The notes under the pieces are model-generated. The model saw only the letters and a program-made list of their open reading frames with translations. It was not told the origin of the DNA and made no database searches. This document shows, piece after piece, positions 32,568 through 40,784 of a DNA stretch of 64,000 bases. Every line of letters starts with the position of its first letter. Position 1 is the first letter of the stretch. Position numbers and translations under genes: made by a program. This stretch comes from Pseudobdellovibrionaceae bacterium (GTDB lineage Bacteria > Bdellovibrionota > Bdellovibrionia > Bdellovibrionales > Bdellovibrionaceae): assembly GCA_016785955.1 (NCBI GenBank), contig JAEUWH010000097.1, positions 23,865 to 87,864 of the forward strand, in the 5' to 3' direction.

Positions 32568-34745
32568 CTATTTAACCTCGTACAAGTACAAGCCACCGGC
32601 TTTAGATCTCGAATTCCCCGACGAAATGACATAGTCTTTTGTCTGCGACGACACCAATACCGTTGGCACCGAAGCCCCACTTAAAATACCCATCGAGTAA
32701 CTAAACCCTTCGCCTAACTTCGCATCATGGCTGCGTTGAACAAACGATCGCGAATTATAGGCCGACGCCGCCGTCGCATCTAGACCATCTTTCTTATAGC
32801 GATTAATGGTTCCCGAAGATCCTGTACCACCGCGAGCACCGACGTATAAAGAATCACCTGCAAACGCCATCGTGACACCAAACCGCTCTTCCGCGGTATT
32901 ACCTTGAATTGTTTTAGGAGCATCGGCGGAAGAATAGTTTTTGTAATAAACAATCGCGCCCGCCGCATTGCCAGATGTTTCATTTTCATAAGCACCCACC
33001 GCCAATGCGGTACCATCAAAAGCGATCGAAAATCCAAAGTTACCCTTGGTCGTAATGGTGGCTGGCGCATATTTATGAATGGGCGAACCAAAACTGCCGC
33101 CCGCGACATCGTACACATGTACGGAACCCTTGTAGCCTTCGTTACCATTGTAGGCGGCAACCAATAAACGACTACCTTGGTACACAACATTGGCTCCGAG
33201 TCCGACAATCGTGGCGGAGATATCGGCCGCATTCAATGTCGCTGATGGTGCGCGATTTGCCGTCGCGCCTTCACCATACAGACCACTATTTAATTTGAAT
33301 AAATAGGCTTTACCATTCAAATAGGAATCACCAATCGCGATACTATTTCCAGCAACGGCCACACCAGAACCAAATTTTGTTCCTGACGACACAGGATTGG
33401 CAATGGTTTGAAGGGGTGCTGACAATGTATTCCCATCTAGATTGTAAACAAACACTCGCCCAGGATACCCAAGACCATCACCAGCCGACGCCACCACCAA
33501 CACATCATCTTTTAAAGCCACACCTGTCAGCGATGTTCCATTTCCATTTGGCGCATTAAACTTTTGAAAGAATGTCCAGGCGCCAGAAACTTTTCTAAAT
33601 ATATAAACGTAACCTTTATTAGCCGTTCCATTTGTTTCTGTATCACTGATCGCCACCGCCCAGTCTCCGTCAATGGCCACGGCTGTTCCAAGGTGAGCAT
33701 TTGCGGCCGGGATAGAGGCCTCACTGGCTGCGCCCATAATTTTTGCTAAATTGTACTCTTTCCAACACGCGTTCTCGATTTCAACTTTTACGTATTGTGC
33801 CGACGATTCCATGCGCACATTGTTGACCGTAATTTGTGCTAAAGGCATGGGTGGTTTGGGATCCGTCAGGCCATTTGTTTCGGTGACAATTTTTACTCGG
33901 TAGTACACGTTCCCCTGTACGCATCGAGTGCTTCGCTCGTTCCCATTTTGACCTTGGCGCAGTTGAAACCCAGCACTCACTGTTAAAAGACTAGGGCCAA
34001 AATCCGCCTCATTATCGTTGTTGTTATTCGTTCTGATCTGCAAAGTATTGTTATTCAAAAGCCCCACTGCCGTTGTGTTTGCATCCACCGACAAAAGTTG
34101 CCCCAAAGTACCAATCCCATGTTCAAAGACGGCGCTACGACTGGCGTCGTTATTCACTGGCTCTACCAGCACATAGGTTCTAAATTGACACGCATCCAAC
34201 GCTTGATGCTTTGAAGTGTCAATTCCACGACTTGAATCCACTGTCACCGTATAAGCATTATTAGCCTGAACATCTCCCGAGGCGGTGCCCAATCCCGATT
34301 TCAAATTCACCACTTTATTTGAAAAATCAGCTGAATTAGTGAAAACTGGATTTTTGACAGCCGAAGCACAGCGCTGACGACGGGCTTTTTCGGCCGCAAT
34401 TTGTTCTGGTGTGGCGGTCGCTGTTCCTAAATCTGGCTCCGTCGGAGGAGGTGTTGGAATATTTCCCGTACTGCCACCACCACTGCCGTTTGAACCACCA
34501 CCACTCCCACTGACATCCGCAACACCTTTCGAGGCTGCCGACATTTGGCCTTCATCGATTTCAAATTTTCCTTGAGAGCAGTTTTGATAGGAGACCAATA
34601 GGAACGACAAAAGCGTAACAAGTGACGCTCGTCTGAAATAACTTTTTCTTCGCAACTTTAATCGTACAAATACATCTTTAATTCGATTAACAGTTCCCAA
34701 AGTTCCCCCCAACACGTTTAAGTGGTTCCTTAAACTAAAATCCAA
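32568..34745 (-). CDS. FG-GAP repeat lipoprotein
   Basis: The frame opens at TTG 34745; a TTG at 34700 just behind GGGGGGA is an equally good start, so the N terminus is uncertain. The lipobox is SYQNC after a basic patch (KLRRKSYFRR). A Gly/Ser linker follows, then an undefined beta domain (about 90-330), then at least six FG-GAP/integrin-like blades from about 335 to the end (LGTAVAIDGDWAVAI, TGVALKDDVLVVAS, FGSGVAVAGNSIAIG, FGFSIAFDGTALAVG, FGVTMAFAGDSLYVG), enough for a beta propeller. Such propellers bind proteins or sugars at the surface. It is first in the run of haem lipoprotein genes. Confidence 0.85.
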   Translation of the reverse strand: MDFSLRNHLNVLGGTLGTVNRIKDVFVRLKLRRKSYFRRASLVTLLSFLLVSYQNCSQGKFEIDEGQMSAASKGVADVSGSGGGSNGSGGGSTGNIPTPPPTEPDLGTATATPEQIAAEKARRQRCASAVKNPVFTNSADFSNKVVNLKSGLGTASGDVQANNAYTVTVDSSRGIDTSKHQALDACQFRTYVLVEPVNNDASRSAVFEHGIGTLGQLLSVDANTTAVGLLNNNTLQIRTNNNNDNEADFGPSLLTVSAGFQLRQGQNGNERSTRCVQGNVYYRVKIVTETNGLTDPKPPMPLAQITVNNVRMESSAQYVKVEIENACWKEYNLAKIMGAASEASIPAANAHLGTAVAIDGDWAVAISDTETNGTANKGYVYIFRKVSGAWTFFQKFNAPNGNGTSLTGVALKDDVLVVASAGDGLGYPGRVFVYNLDGNTLSAPLQTIANPVSSGTKFGSGVAVAGNSIAIGDSYLNGKAYLFKLNSGLYGEGATANRAPSATLNAADISATIVGLGANVVYQGSRLLVAAYNGNEGYKGSVHVYDVAGGSFGSPIHKYAPATITTKGNFGFSIAFDGTALAVGAYENETSGNAAGAIVYYKNYSSADAPKTIQGNTAEERFGVTMAFAGDSLYVGARGGTGSSGTINRYKKDGLDATAASAYNSRSFVQRSHDAKLGEGFSYSMGILSGASVPTVLVSSQTKDYVISSGNSRSKAGGLYLYEVK

Positions 34746-35169
34746 AACCCACTCACTCTATCAAATGTCGCCACGCGACCAGCCAATAAAGCAAAGAAAG
34801 TTCAGATCTTCTCCTAGTATATTCGGTTTTTTTGGGTTCTTCCAAAGCCTATAAGTTACGGAAATTGATCAATAAGTTTTCAATTGTCTGATAAGATATT
34901 GGAATCAGATATCATTCTCACAGCGAGAATTGCTTTTTATTTTTCAAAAAAGCAATGCCTGGCTTAAACTGAGAAATAGGTTTCAAACTGGAATGTCAAA
35001 ATTCTAAATATGACTAAAAAACTGTACACACAAACGACAACCTAGACACCTGACCAAAATTTCCGACAATTTTTAAAGATACATCTTTGAAAGTCTAGTG
35101 TCTCAGATTGAGGTGTCGTTTCATTTCAAGACAAACCGGGGAGAAATTGGGAGCAAAATTTCCACGATT
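34746..35169. other. Intergenic region with clustered hairpins
   Basis: These 424 bases hold no gene that I can support. They contain three adjacent small inverted repeats (GATAT/ATATC 34895-34913; ATTCTC/GAGAAT 34914-34930; TGCTTTTT/AAAAAGCA 34931-34954), and another at 35075-35088 (AAAGAT/ATCTTT). GTCGC/GCGAC at 34767-34779 lies just upstream of the FG-GAP gene. The stretch is AT-rich and must include the promoter of the minus-strand haem lipoprotein run. Confidence 0.5.
34895..34954. repeat. Three adjacent short inverted repeats
   Basis: Stems of 5, 6 and 8 bp follow each other without gaps. The last (TGCTTTTT with AAAAAGCA) is T-rich in its left arm, as seen at terminators read in either direction. 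It may end transcription from the small secreted protein gene, or be a small RNA. Confidence 0.4.
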
Positions 35170-35550
35170 TTAAATATTTTCTTTTTTCTTCTTTTTATAT
35201 TTACGACGCTCGTCACGCAAAGATTTCATTGCCGCTTTACAACCCTCTGAAATCTTAAAATCCTTGCTTGCCCGCTTATGCTCGCGAATGCATTTAAGCA
35301 ACCCACGACCGACACCTTTGTCTGCGCAACCAGCGGTTTTTGCTTCGTCCTGACATGCAGAATTCACTAAATCACGTTGAGCCGCCAACTTATCTTTCAG
35401 TGCCTCTTGCTGCTCTTTCGAGGGCAGACCGGGCTCAACCCCCGACGACGGCGTAGCCACCACTGAAGACGACGCCGAGTTCGAAGACGAAGTCTGGGCG
35501 TAAGAAAATCCAAACGAACACACGAGTAAAAGCATCACGATGTCTTTCAT
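35170..35550 (-). CDS. Small exported cysteine-containing protein
   Basis: The 126-residue product has a signal peptide (MKDIVMLLLVCSFGFSYAQ), an AGGAGC ribosome site and a Ser/Pro linker. The mature domain has four cysteines (in SACQDE, AGCADKG, LLKCIREH and EGCKAAM) spaced as for two disulfides, and a basic tail (RDERRKYKKKKKENI). No family is recognised. The basic tail could bind nucleic acid, lipid or cell-wall polymers. Confidence 0.75.
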   Translation of the reverse strand: MKDIVMLLLVCSFGFSYAQTSSSNSASSSVVATPSSGVEPGLPSKEQQEALKDKLAAQRDLVNSACQDEAKTAGCADKGVGRGLLKCIREHKRASKDFKISEGCKAAMKSLRDERRKYKKKKKENI

Positions 35551-35640
35551 AAAAGCTCCTTTTTTTACTTTGTGTGGCTAGCCTAACAAACTCACCTAAA
35601 TACTCAATGAATTTGAAATGAAATGATTTTAATGTCCTCG

Positions 35641-35676
35641 TGCTTGTCTCGATGCGTGCCACGATGCTTGTCTCGA
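35641..35676. repeat. 12-bp tandem repeat beside the SDR gene
   Basis: Three 12-bp units lie head to tail: TGCTTGTCTCGA, TGCGTGCCACGA, TGCTTGTCTCGA. The outer two are identical. The array ends 6 bp before the SDR stop codon. Confidence 0.75.
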
Positions 35677-35681
35677 GGATA

Positions 35682-36452
35682 CTAAAAACCGCGCAATACG
35701 CCGCCATCGACGGCAATACTCTGTCCCGTGATATAGCCCGCCCGCTCGGAGGCCAAGAAGGCCACTAAATCCGCTAACTCTTCGGGGCGGCCCAAACGAC
35801 CCATCGGCACTAATCCCTGAACCGTCTCAGTCGATAAATTCAATTCTTTCAAACGATCCGTATTCGTATATCCGGGCAACACCACATTCACCGTGATCCC
35901 AAAACGGGCCACTTCGCTTGCAAGTGATTTACACAAACCACCAAGTCCCGCACGAAGCGCATTGGACGTGGTCAGATTTTTAAGAGGTTCCTTTGCCGAA
36001 ATCGATGTGACAAGCAGAATGCGGCCAAATTTTTTTTCTTTCATCGCCGGCAACACGGCTTTGACCGAATCCACAAAACTGAGCCATAAGTTTTGATAAT
36101 CCAGCATCCACTGCTCGGTCGAAATCTCTTCAAAACTTCCTTTGTTCGGCCCTCCGGTGTTCATCACCAAGATATCCAAACCCGACATCGTTGCGTGCGC
36201 CTCATGCACCACACGCGCGGCCTCTTTTGGCTGTGTCAAATCCGCCGCGATTCCATGCACTCGTCCTCCAAACGCTGCGGTGCTTTTTTGCAAATCCTGA
36301 AGGGACGCAAGGGCGGCTTGAACACGCGCCGGATGACGTGAATTGATGACCACATCGGCGTTTTCTTTTAATAAACTCTCGGCGATGGCTTTACCGATGC
36401 CACCCGAAGATCCAAACACCAATGCTTTTTTTCCTTCTAAACCTAACTGCAT
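35682..36452 (-). CDS. Short-chain dehydrogenase/reductase with altered active site
   Basis: This 256-residue protein has the nucleotide-binding loop FGSSGGIGKAI (13-23), MNTGGP in place of the usual NNAG, the serine-containing strand LLVTSIS (150), and the C-terminal motif AGYITGQSIAVDGG. The canonical Y-x-x-x-K is replaced by S163-N-A-L-R167 (in TTSNALRAGLGG). A group of SDR proteins with this N-A-x-R variant is known to me only as uncharacterised. The missing Tyr and Lys mean normal dehydrogenase chemistry is doubtful. It is the last gene of the minus-strand kynurenine operon, 10 nt after ACMSD, so it may act on a muconate intermediate or be regulatory. Confidence 0.85.
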   Translation of the reverse strand: MQLGLEGKKALVFGSSGGIGKAIAESLLKENADVVINSRHPARVQAALASLQDLQKSTAAFGGRVHGIAADLTQPKEAARVVHEAHATMSGLDILVMNTGGPNKGSFEEISTEQWMLDYQNLWLSFVDSVKAVLPAMKEKKFGRILLVTSISAKEPLKNLTTSNALRAGLGGLCKSLASEVARFGITVNVVLPGYTNTDRLKELNLSTETVQGLVPMGRLGRPEELADLVAFLASERAGYITGQSIAVDGGVLRGF

Positions 36453-36461
36453 ACCACCCTC

Positions 36462-37481
36462 TTATAAAAAATCATTTTGATTTCGATTCAACCATTTCAA
36501 GGCATTGCGATGAAACAGCTTTTCCCGCATAGATTTATCAATAAACCCACTGTCATCAATTAGACGTCCGGCCTCGAGCTCGCCCAAAGGAAAGGGATAG
36601 TCCGTACCTAAGCAAATATGATCTTCGCTCATGACTTCTAATAAAAACTTTAAGCTGCGTTGATCATGCACCAAACTGTCGACATAAAATTTGGACACGT
36701 ACTCTTTCGGTGAGAGCTTGCAATCCACCGCACACAGGTCTGGGCGTGATTCGTAACCATGCTGAATCCGCCCCAGAGTAAACGGAAAACTCCCCCCACC
36801 ATGAGCAAATTGAACCCGCAATTTTGGAAAACGATCAAATATCCCACCAAAAATAAACGAACATATCGCCCGCGACGTTTCCGCCGGCATACCGACTAAC
36901 CATGGCAACCAATACTCCGGCATTTGCTCTTGCCCCATCATATCCCACGGATGCACGAACACACTGGCTCCCAGTTTTTCAAGTTCTTCATACAACGGGT
37001 ACAACGAAACGTCGGACAGATTTTTTCCCATAATATGCGAGCCAATTTGAAAGCCGGCCAGTTTCAAGTCCACCATCGCTCGCTGAGCTTCACGTATCGA
37101 CAAATCAATGTCCTGTAAAGGAAGCGTCCCCAATCCGATAAATTTCTTGGGATACCGTCCACAGACCTCGGCCACGTGATCATTTAAAAACTGCGCCACG
37201 ACAAGCCCATCGCCTGGTTTTGCCCAGTACGAAAACATCACCGGCACCGTCGAGATCACTTGCACATTCACCGCCTGCGCCCGCATGTCTTTCATGCGAT
37301 CTTCAGCCGTAAATACATTGCTCTCGACCCGTCGAAAAAACTGGCCACGATCATCCACCATATCACAATGACTGCACCCAGCCTTTTTAACCAGTTGAAT
37401 AAATCCCCCATAACCAAATCGATCTTTAAATTTGGGAATTTCGGGCGGTAAAATGTGCGTGTGAGTGTCAATTTTTGGCAT
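36462..37481 (-). CDS. 2-Amino-3-carboxymuconate-6-semialdehyde decarboxylase (ACMSD)
   Basis: This metal-dependent amidohydrolase-fold enzyme removes CO2 from ACMS, giving 2-aminomuconate semialdehyde and diverting the route from quinolinate. It has 339 residues, the normal length. His7 and His9 (DTHTHILPPE) are the first metal ligands; the later ligands are in FVHPWDMMG and LGTDYPFPLGE. QFAHGGGSFPF is the conserved catalytic His region, and GRYPKKFIGLGTLPLQD is diagnostic of the ACMSD family. Its start overlaps the end of the 3-hydroxyanthranilate dioxygenase gene by 14 nt. In Pseudomonas this gene is called nbaD. Confidence 0.95.
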   Translation of the reverse strand: MPKIDTHTHILPPEIPKFKDRFGYGGFIQLVKKAGCSHCDMVDDRGQFFRRVESNVFTAEDRMKDMRAQAVNVQVISTVPVMFSYWAKPGDGLVVAQFLNDHVAEVCGRYPKKFIGLGTLPLQDIDLSIREAQRAMVDLKLAGFQIGSHIMGKNLSDVSLYPLYEELEKLGASVFVHPWDMMGQEQMPEYWLPWLVGMPAETSRAICSFIFGGIFDRFPKLRVQFAHGGGSFPFTLGRIQHGYESRPDLCAVDCKLSPKEYVSKFYVDSLVHDQRSLKFLLEVMSEDHICLGTDYPFPLGELEAGRLIDDSGFIDKSMREKLFHRNALKWLNRNQNDFL

Positions 37482-38010
37482 GATTCCACTTTCGCCCGTT
37501 CACCGTGCCACAGTTTTTACATTTCGTGTGGGGGCTATCATAATAGCGATCAAAAACCGCTTTAAACTGAGTTTCAATGTTTTCAAGTTTAAAAAACTCT
37601 TCGTACAATTTGTCACCGCAACGCTCGCAGTACCACTGCAAACCATCCCGTTCGCCCTCCTGACGTCGTCGCTCGATCACCAGACCAATCGTATCCGCCG
37701 GGCGTTGCGGAGAGTGCGGCGTATGCGCCGGCAACAAATAGATGTCCCCTTGTTTAATAGACACATCCTTTATCTGCCCCTCAGGCGTGCGAATCTTTAG
37801 AATCATATCGCCTTCGATTTGATGAAAAAACTCGTCGCCGCAATTCACATGAAAATCTGTACGCTCGTTCGGTCCACCCACGGCCATAACGATGAAATCC
37901 TGTTGCGGCCATATGCATTTATTGCCCACCGGTGGTTTCAATAAATGCCGATTTTCTTTTATCCAGTCGGTTAATTTTAATGTCGCTGTTAAATTGAATG
38001 CCCCGGTCAT
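37468..38010 (-). CDS. 3-Hydroxyanthranilate 3,4-dioxygenase
   Basis: The enzyme opens the ring of 3-hydroxyanthranilate to ACMS using Fe(II) and O2. The 180-residue cupin has iron ligands His54 and Glu60 (TDFHVNCGDEFF) and His99 (PAHTPHSPQRP), and substrate-binding Arg50. The bacterial-type rubredoxin-like second metal site is present: C128-x-x-C131 (YCERC) and C164-x-x-C167 (CKNC). Length and motifs agree with NbaC of Pseudomonas. It lies 19 nt after the deaminase gene and overlaps the ACMSD gene, so ring-cleaving and decarboxylating enzymes are made together, which limits escape of ACMS to quinolinate. Confidence 0.95.
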   Translation of the reverse strand: MTGAFNLTATLKLTDWIKENRHLLKPPVGNKCIWPQQDFIVMAVGGPNERTDFHVNCGDEFFHQIEGDMILKIRTPEGQIKDVSIKQGDIYLLPAHTPHSPQRPADTIGLVIERRRQEGERDGLQWYCERCGDKLYEEFFKLENIETQFKAVFDRYYDSPHTKCKNCGTVNGRKWNHAKN

Positions 38011-38029
38011 GTGGAATGTCCTGCTAAAT

Positions 38030-38470
38030 TCATTTTTTTTCCTCGTCCATCACCGCAATGCACTTTAGCTCGATCGCAATCGGTGTGGGCAAAGATACGA
38101 TTTCCAAGGTGGTTCGACACGGAGGATTGTCCGGAAAATACTCGGCCCACAATCGGTTGTACGTGGGAAAGTCCGCTTTCATGTTAGTTAAAAACACCGT
38201 GACATCCACCAGCGATTGCCAACCAGCTCCCGCATCCTCGAGAATGGCTTTCACATTTTTAAAAACACTCCGACATTGGATTTCGATATCATAAGAAATG
38301 ATGTTACCATTTTCATCCACCTCGACACCGGGAATTTTCACCGTGTTTTTTTCCCGAGGCCCCACGCCCGACAAAAATAATAAATTTCCCACACGCTTGG
38401 CATGTGGATACTTACCGACTGGCTCTGGCGCACGTAAAGAATGCACATCGTGCATCGACTTTTCTTTCAT
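38030..38470 (-). CDS. 2-Aminomuconate deaminase, RidA family
   Basis: The ATG at 38470 gives 146 residues; the sequence from MHDVHSLRAPEPVGKYPHAK onward matches the specific RidA subgroup found in 2-aminomuconate pathways. It hydrolyses 2-aminomuconate to 4-oxalocrotonate and ammonia. The RidA fold markers are LLFLSGVGPR, VTVFLTNMKADFPTYN and PPCRTTLEI, with the conserved arginine in the last. A GAGAGGAGAG ribosome site lies upstream. Neighbours on both sides are steps of the same pathway. Confidence 0.92.
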   Translation of the reverse strand: MKEKSMHDVHSLRAPEPVGKYPHAKRVGNLLFLSGVGPREKNTVKIPGVEVDENGNIISYDIEIQCRSVFKNVKAILEDAGAGWQSLVDVTVFLTNMKADFPTYNRLWAEYFPDNPPCRTTLEIVSLPTPIAIELKCIAVMDEEKK

Positions 38471-38507
38471 CAAGTTATCTCTCCTCTCTTATCCTAAACG
38501 CTTATCC

Positions 38508-39956
38508 TCAACTGGTTTCAACACAAATGGTTTTTACTTCTGAAAAAAACTTCAACGCCTCTAGGCCACCTTCACGGCCATAACCCGACTCCTTGACCCC
38601 ACCAAATGGCGTTCGTAAATCCCGGTTCATCCATGTATTCACCCAAACAATTCCCACATCCAAACCCCGCACCATCCGCTGCGCGCACTGAATATTTGTG
38701 GTCCACACACTGGCCGCCAGACCGTAACGAGTGCTGTTGGCCATGGACACGACGTGCTCTTCCGACTCAAACGGCGTCAGTGTCACGACCGGACCAAAAA
38801 TTTCATCTTGATTAACACACGAATCCCAGCGCAAATTTTCAATCACGGTCGGCGCGACATAGTATCCCGATCCCAAGCTGAGCTTCTCACCGCCCGTCAG
38901 AATCACGCCCCCTTCGTCTTTGGCTTTTTGAATGTACGATAGAATTTTCTTTTGATGATCTTCACTGACCACCGCGCCTAAATCACTGGCTTCATCCCCT
39001 GGATCGCCCACTTTTAAACGAGCCACACGCTCCACAAAATCGTTCTTGAATTGATCATAAAGAGGCCGCTGAATAAAAATACGCGAGCCACACAAACAAA
39101 TCTGCCCCTGATTAGAAAAGCTGGAGCGCACCACGGTATTCAGTGTTTTTTCATACTCAGCATCCTGAAAAATCAGCACCGGATTTTTTCCACCCATTTC
39201 CAAGGCCAGCTTTTTAAAATGCGGCGACGCCATCCCAGAAATGATTCGTCCTGTCTGCGTGCTGCCGGTAAACGATATCGCTTTCACACGCGCATCGGTC
39301 GCTAGCTTTTCACCCAGACTCGCTCCGCGCCCGTGTAAAAAATTGATCACCCCTTTGGGAAATCCCGCCTGGGCCACCAATTGACTCAGACGATACGCCG
39401 TCATCGGCGTGATTTCCGAAGGCTTCGCTACCACCGTACACCCCGCCGCCAAAGCCGGCGCTATTTTCCAGGTCAACAAATACAATGGCAAATTCCACGG
39501 CGAAATGCAAACCACTGGTCCCAGTGGTGCGTACTCGGTATAACTGACCGTGTTCGGGTCGGATCGATACGCCTCCCCATGCAGGCTGATCGCCATATCC
39601 GCAAAAAAACGAAAATTCAATTCACTGCGAGGAATATCCACTTCGGATGCCAGCCGCAACGGTTTTCCATTATCCATGGACTCGTCGTGCGCTAACTTGG
39701 TCGCATTTTCTTTGATCAATTCGGCCAATTTACGAAGCAAATCACTGCGCTGTCGCACCGTTGTCTGAGACCACGATTTAAATGCCCCATAAGCCGCAGT
39801 GATCGCCCGCTCGGCATCCTCCGCATCGGAATCAGGCACCAGAGAATACGTCTCTCCTGTGGAGGGGTTTTTATTAGGCAAATACTGGCCTTGCACCGGG
39901 GCTAACCACTCGCCGTTAATATAATTTAATATTTTTTCCACCACGTACCTCTTCAT
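38508..39956 (-). CDS. 2-Aminomuconate-6-semialdehyde dehydrogenase
   Basis: This 482-residue aldehyde dehydrogenase oxidises 2-aminomuconate semialdehyde with NAD. Catalytic Cys is near residue 287 (GQICLCGSRI) and the general base Glu near 250 (ALEMGGKNP). ISFTGSTQTG is the cofactor-binding loop, and NYINGEWLAP the family opening. The start at 39956 has little ribosome site; a GTG at 39941, 5 nt after AGAGGT, is a good alternative that drops five residues. Repeats lie in the 53-bp gap to the formamidase gene. Context makes the substrate assignment firm, although the motifs alone fit several hydroxymuconate-type dehydrogenases. Confidence 0.92.
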   Translation of the reverse strand: MKRYVVEKILNYINGEWLAPVQGQYLPNKNPSTGETYSLVPDSDAEDAERAITAAYGAFKSWSQTTVRQRSDLLRKLAELIKENATKLAHDESMDNGKPLRLASEVDIPRSELNFRFFADMAISLHGEAYRSDPNTVSYTEYAPLGPVVCISPWNLPLYLLTWKIAPALAAGCTVVAKPSEITPMTAYRLSQLVAQAGFPKGVINFLHGRGASLGEKLATDARVKAISFTGSTQTGRIISGMASPHFKKLALEMGGKNPVLIFQDAEYEKTLNTVVRSSFSNQGQICLCGSRIFIQRPLYDQFKNDFVERVARLKVGDPGDEASDLGAVVSEDHQKKILSYIQKAKDEGGVILTGGEKLSLGSGYYVAPTVIENLRWDSCVNQDEIFGPVVTLTPFESEEHVVSMANSTRYGLAASVWTTNIQCAQRMVRGLDVGIVWVNTWMNRDLRTPFGGVKESGYGREGGLEALKFFSEVKTICVETS

Positions 39957-39959
39957 TTC

Positions 39960-40007
39960 TCAAGGTGTTGTTATTCAAGGTGTCGTTCAAGTTTTTTACT
40001 CAAGGTG
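39960..40007. repeat. Short direct repeats between kynB and the dehydrogenase gene
   Basis: TCAAGGTG occurs at 39960-39967, 39975-39982 and 40000-40007, with a partial copy (TCAAG) at 39987, i.e. at 12-15-bp steps. This fills the intergenic gap. Confidence 0.6.
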
Positions 40008-40009
40008 CT

Positions 40010-40645
40010 TTACCCACCCAACAAAACAGCGCGCACCGGCGAAGCTTCGGCCCCTTTAAGCTTTAATGGCAACGCCACTAAATCATAAAGGCCATCGGCC
40101 ACTGACTCCAGCACAAGACCTTCCAAAATCGCCAGATTTGAGCGATGGATCTCGTGATGCACCTCTAAAATTTTATCGTCCGCCAAATCGACCGAGGGTG
40201 TATCAATACCCACCAGCTGCACACCCGCTGCCGTTAAAAACTGAATAAGCTCGATCGAAAGCGCCATAAAATCATCGTTCCAATGGTGTGGATTCGGGAA
40301 CGATCCCGTTTTAAACAACACGCGCGGGGCTTGTATTTTGACGGTGAAATCACCAGGCCGAATCCGCTGTCGCGCCTGCCGAGACACCGTGATCACTTGC
40401 GCTTTACCTAAATACAAACTTAAATCACGTTTTTCAATCGAGTCCCCTTGGGCATGATAATGACTGGGAGCATCGGCATGGGCCCCAATATGTACCGTCG
40501 ATTTCATTGCAGACAGACTTAAATGATGACCCTGATCAAAGGACATCAGAAATGAATTTTCATACCGCGTATCCCCGGGAAAAACAGCCAGCTCCGTCGA
40601 GACGGTCGGAGTAATATCGTAAATCTTTCGTTGATCCAAATTCAT
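40010..40645 (-). CDS. kynB: Kynurenine formamidase
   Basis: KynB hydrolyses N-formylkynurenine to kynurenine and formate. The protein has 211 residues, the normal size of the cyclase family (PF04199), with metal ligands His52, His56 and Asp58 in HIGAHADAPSHY. The opening YDITPTVSTELAVFPGDT and the region LVGIDTPSVDLADD are characteristic of KynB. It is the first gene of the minus-strand operon and is divergent from the 4-oxalocrotonate decarboxylase operon. Confidence 0.95.
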   Translation of the reverse strand: MNLDQRKIYDITPTVSTELAVFPGDTRYENSFLMSFDQGHHLSLSAMKSTVHIGAHADAPSHYHAQGDSIEKRDLSLYLGKAQVITVSRQARQRIRPGDFTVKIQAPRVLFKTGSFPNPHHWNDDFMALSIELIQFLTAAGVQLVGIDTPSVDLADDKILEVHHEIHRSNLAILEGLVLESVADGLYDLVALPLKLKGAEASPVRAVLLGG

Positions 40646-40663
40646 TCCCGCCCATTAAAGATG

Positions 40664-40687
40664 AATCCCCTGATTCCAGTCAATCAG
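40664..40687. promoter_or_regulatory. Possible operator in the divergent kynurenine promoter region
   Basis: Two overlapping inverted repeats, GAATC-cccct-type GATTC (40663-40675) and CTGATT-ccagtc-AATCAG (40670-40687), lie between the two divergent operons. A site of this shape could bind a dimeric regulator, but none is encoded nearby and the match is short. Confidence 0.3.
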
Positions 40688-40702
40688 AAAGCCAATTTTT
40701 TC

Positions 40703-40731
40703 TTGAAAAAACCAGACTTAACCCCTTTAAT
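40703..40731 (+). promoter_or_regulatory. Promoter of the plus-strand kynurenine operon
   Basis: TTGAAA (40703-40708) and TTTAAT (40726-40731) each match the sigma-70 consensus at five of six positions with a 17-bp spacer. The -10 element ends 53 nt before the ATG at 40785. Confidence 0.6.
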
Positions 40732-40784
40732 GGAAGCAGCCTTATGTAATAGAAACAGTCTTTAACTGCGACAGAAAGTGATCT

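Noticed and set aside
32780..33232. Minus-strand frame of 150 codons within the FG-GAP gene
   Set aside because: It is in another frame of a convincing propeller-coding gene and has no ribosome site.
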